A stretch of DNA of 64,000 bases, from the NCBI RefSeq assembly GCF_900116385.1, contig NZ_FPCI01000001.1:806001-870000 (forward strand). The letters are read 5' to 3'. A model generated the notes under the pieces. The model saw only the letters and a list, made by a program, of their open reading frames with translations. It did not search any database and was not told the DNA's origin. Below, one piece after another: positions 63,959 through 64,000 of the stretch. This DNA comes from Pseudoxanthomonas sp. YR558. GTDB taxonomy: Bacteria; Pseudomonadota; Gammaproteobacteria; Xanthomonadales; Xanthomonadaceae. Both the position numbers and the translations under genes were made by a program. Position 1 is the first letter of the stretch. The number at the start of each line of letters is the position of its first letter.

Positions 63959-64000
63959 ATGCGCTTTGCCATCGTCACCGAAACGTACCCGCCCGAAGTC
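63959..64000 (+). CDS. Glycosyltransferase family 4-like protein, first 14 codons
   Basis: The window ends inside a gene that begins MRFAIVTETYPPEV, a typical start of GT4-type glycosyltransferases, where the ETYPPEV block leads into the glycine-rich donor-site loop. The rest of the gene is outside the window. Confidence 0.75.
   Translation, partial: MRFAIVTETYPPEV

Noticed and set aside
1..64000. CRISPR array
   Set aside because: I saw no set of regularly spaced repeats and no cas genes anywhere in the window.

Overview
The window looks like a chromosome segment of a high-GC gammaproteobacterium of the Xanthomonadaceae (Stenotrophomonas, Pseudoxanthomonas or Lysobacter-like; I cannot fix the genus). 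The evidence is the gene content and order: recR-ybaB-dnaX beside tRNA-Ser and the 4.5S RNA gene, tig-clpP-clpX-lon-hup-tRNA-Val-tRNA-Asp-ppiD, phoB-phoR-ppk1-ppx, a Kdo kinase gene, and an NAD-type isocitrate dehydrogenase.

Layout. 1-6135 is core: the end of a DUF58 gene, a transglutaminase tgpA, a Slp lipoprotein, a HIT hydrolase, recR, ybaB, dnaX and tRNA-Ser(GGA). 6118-24089 is a roughly 18-kb integrated element inserted in the 3' end of tRNA-Ser. It is bounded by a 19-bp direct repeat, has lower GC and mostly unfamiliar genes, and reads as an integrative mobilizable element. It carries a tyrosine integrase, a MobQ-type relaxase with a recognisable oriT and a small TraD-like partner, and a second integrase. 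Its cargo looks like a defence island: a solitary OLD-type ATPase/TOPRIM nuclease, a retron (msr-msd RNA, reverse transcriptase, ATPase with a TOPRIM-like tail) and a HEPN/Abi protein. It also carries a small envelope-protein cluster with a divergent XRE regulator and several zinc-ribbon or DUF proteins.

24090-31815 returns to core: the 4.5S RNA gene (ffs) with a curious duplicated 3' end, a leftward string kdkA-MBL hydrolase-moaA-moaC-moaD-moaE-beta-propeller, a heptosyltransferase-family gene, a nitronate monooxygenase, a DUF6165 gene and tRNA-Ser(CGA). 32032-37196 holds a PP2C phosphatase, dnaQ, a GNAT gene, rnhA, a methyltransferase, gloB and an MltD-like transglycosylase. 37250-47056 is a leftward protein quality-control block (tig, clpP, clpX, lon, hup, ppiD) together with seven tRNAs. 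47205-53147 has a Bax-inhibitor-like membrane protein, an NhaC antiporter, isocitrate dehydrogenase, a CMD-fold protein, a glutaredoxin and a BepA-like protease.

53183-59024 is the phosphate/polyphosphate block phoB-phoR-ppk1-ppx, with a clear Pho box ahead of phoB. The remainder holds a GAF-EAL protein, an aldo/keto reductase, several small conserved proteins and the first 14 codons of a glycosyltransferase.

The most interesting part is the mobilizable element: the retron RNA, its RT and its effector can all be recognised directly from sequence, and the oriT sits where a MobQ relaxase would need it. Residue positions come from hand counting; no database search was possible.
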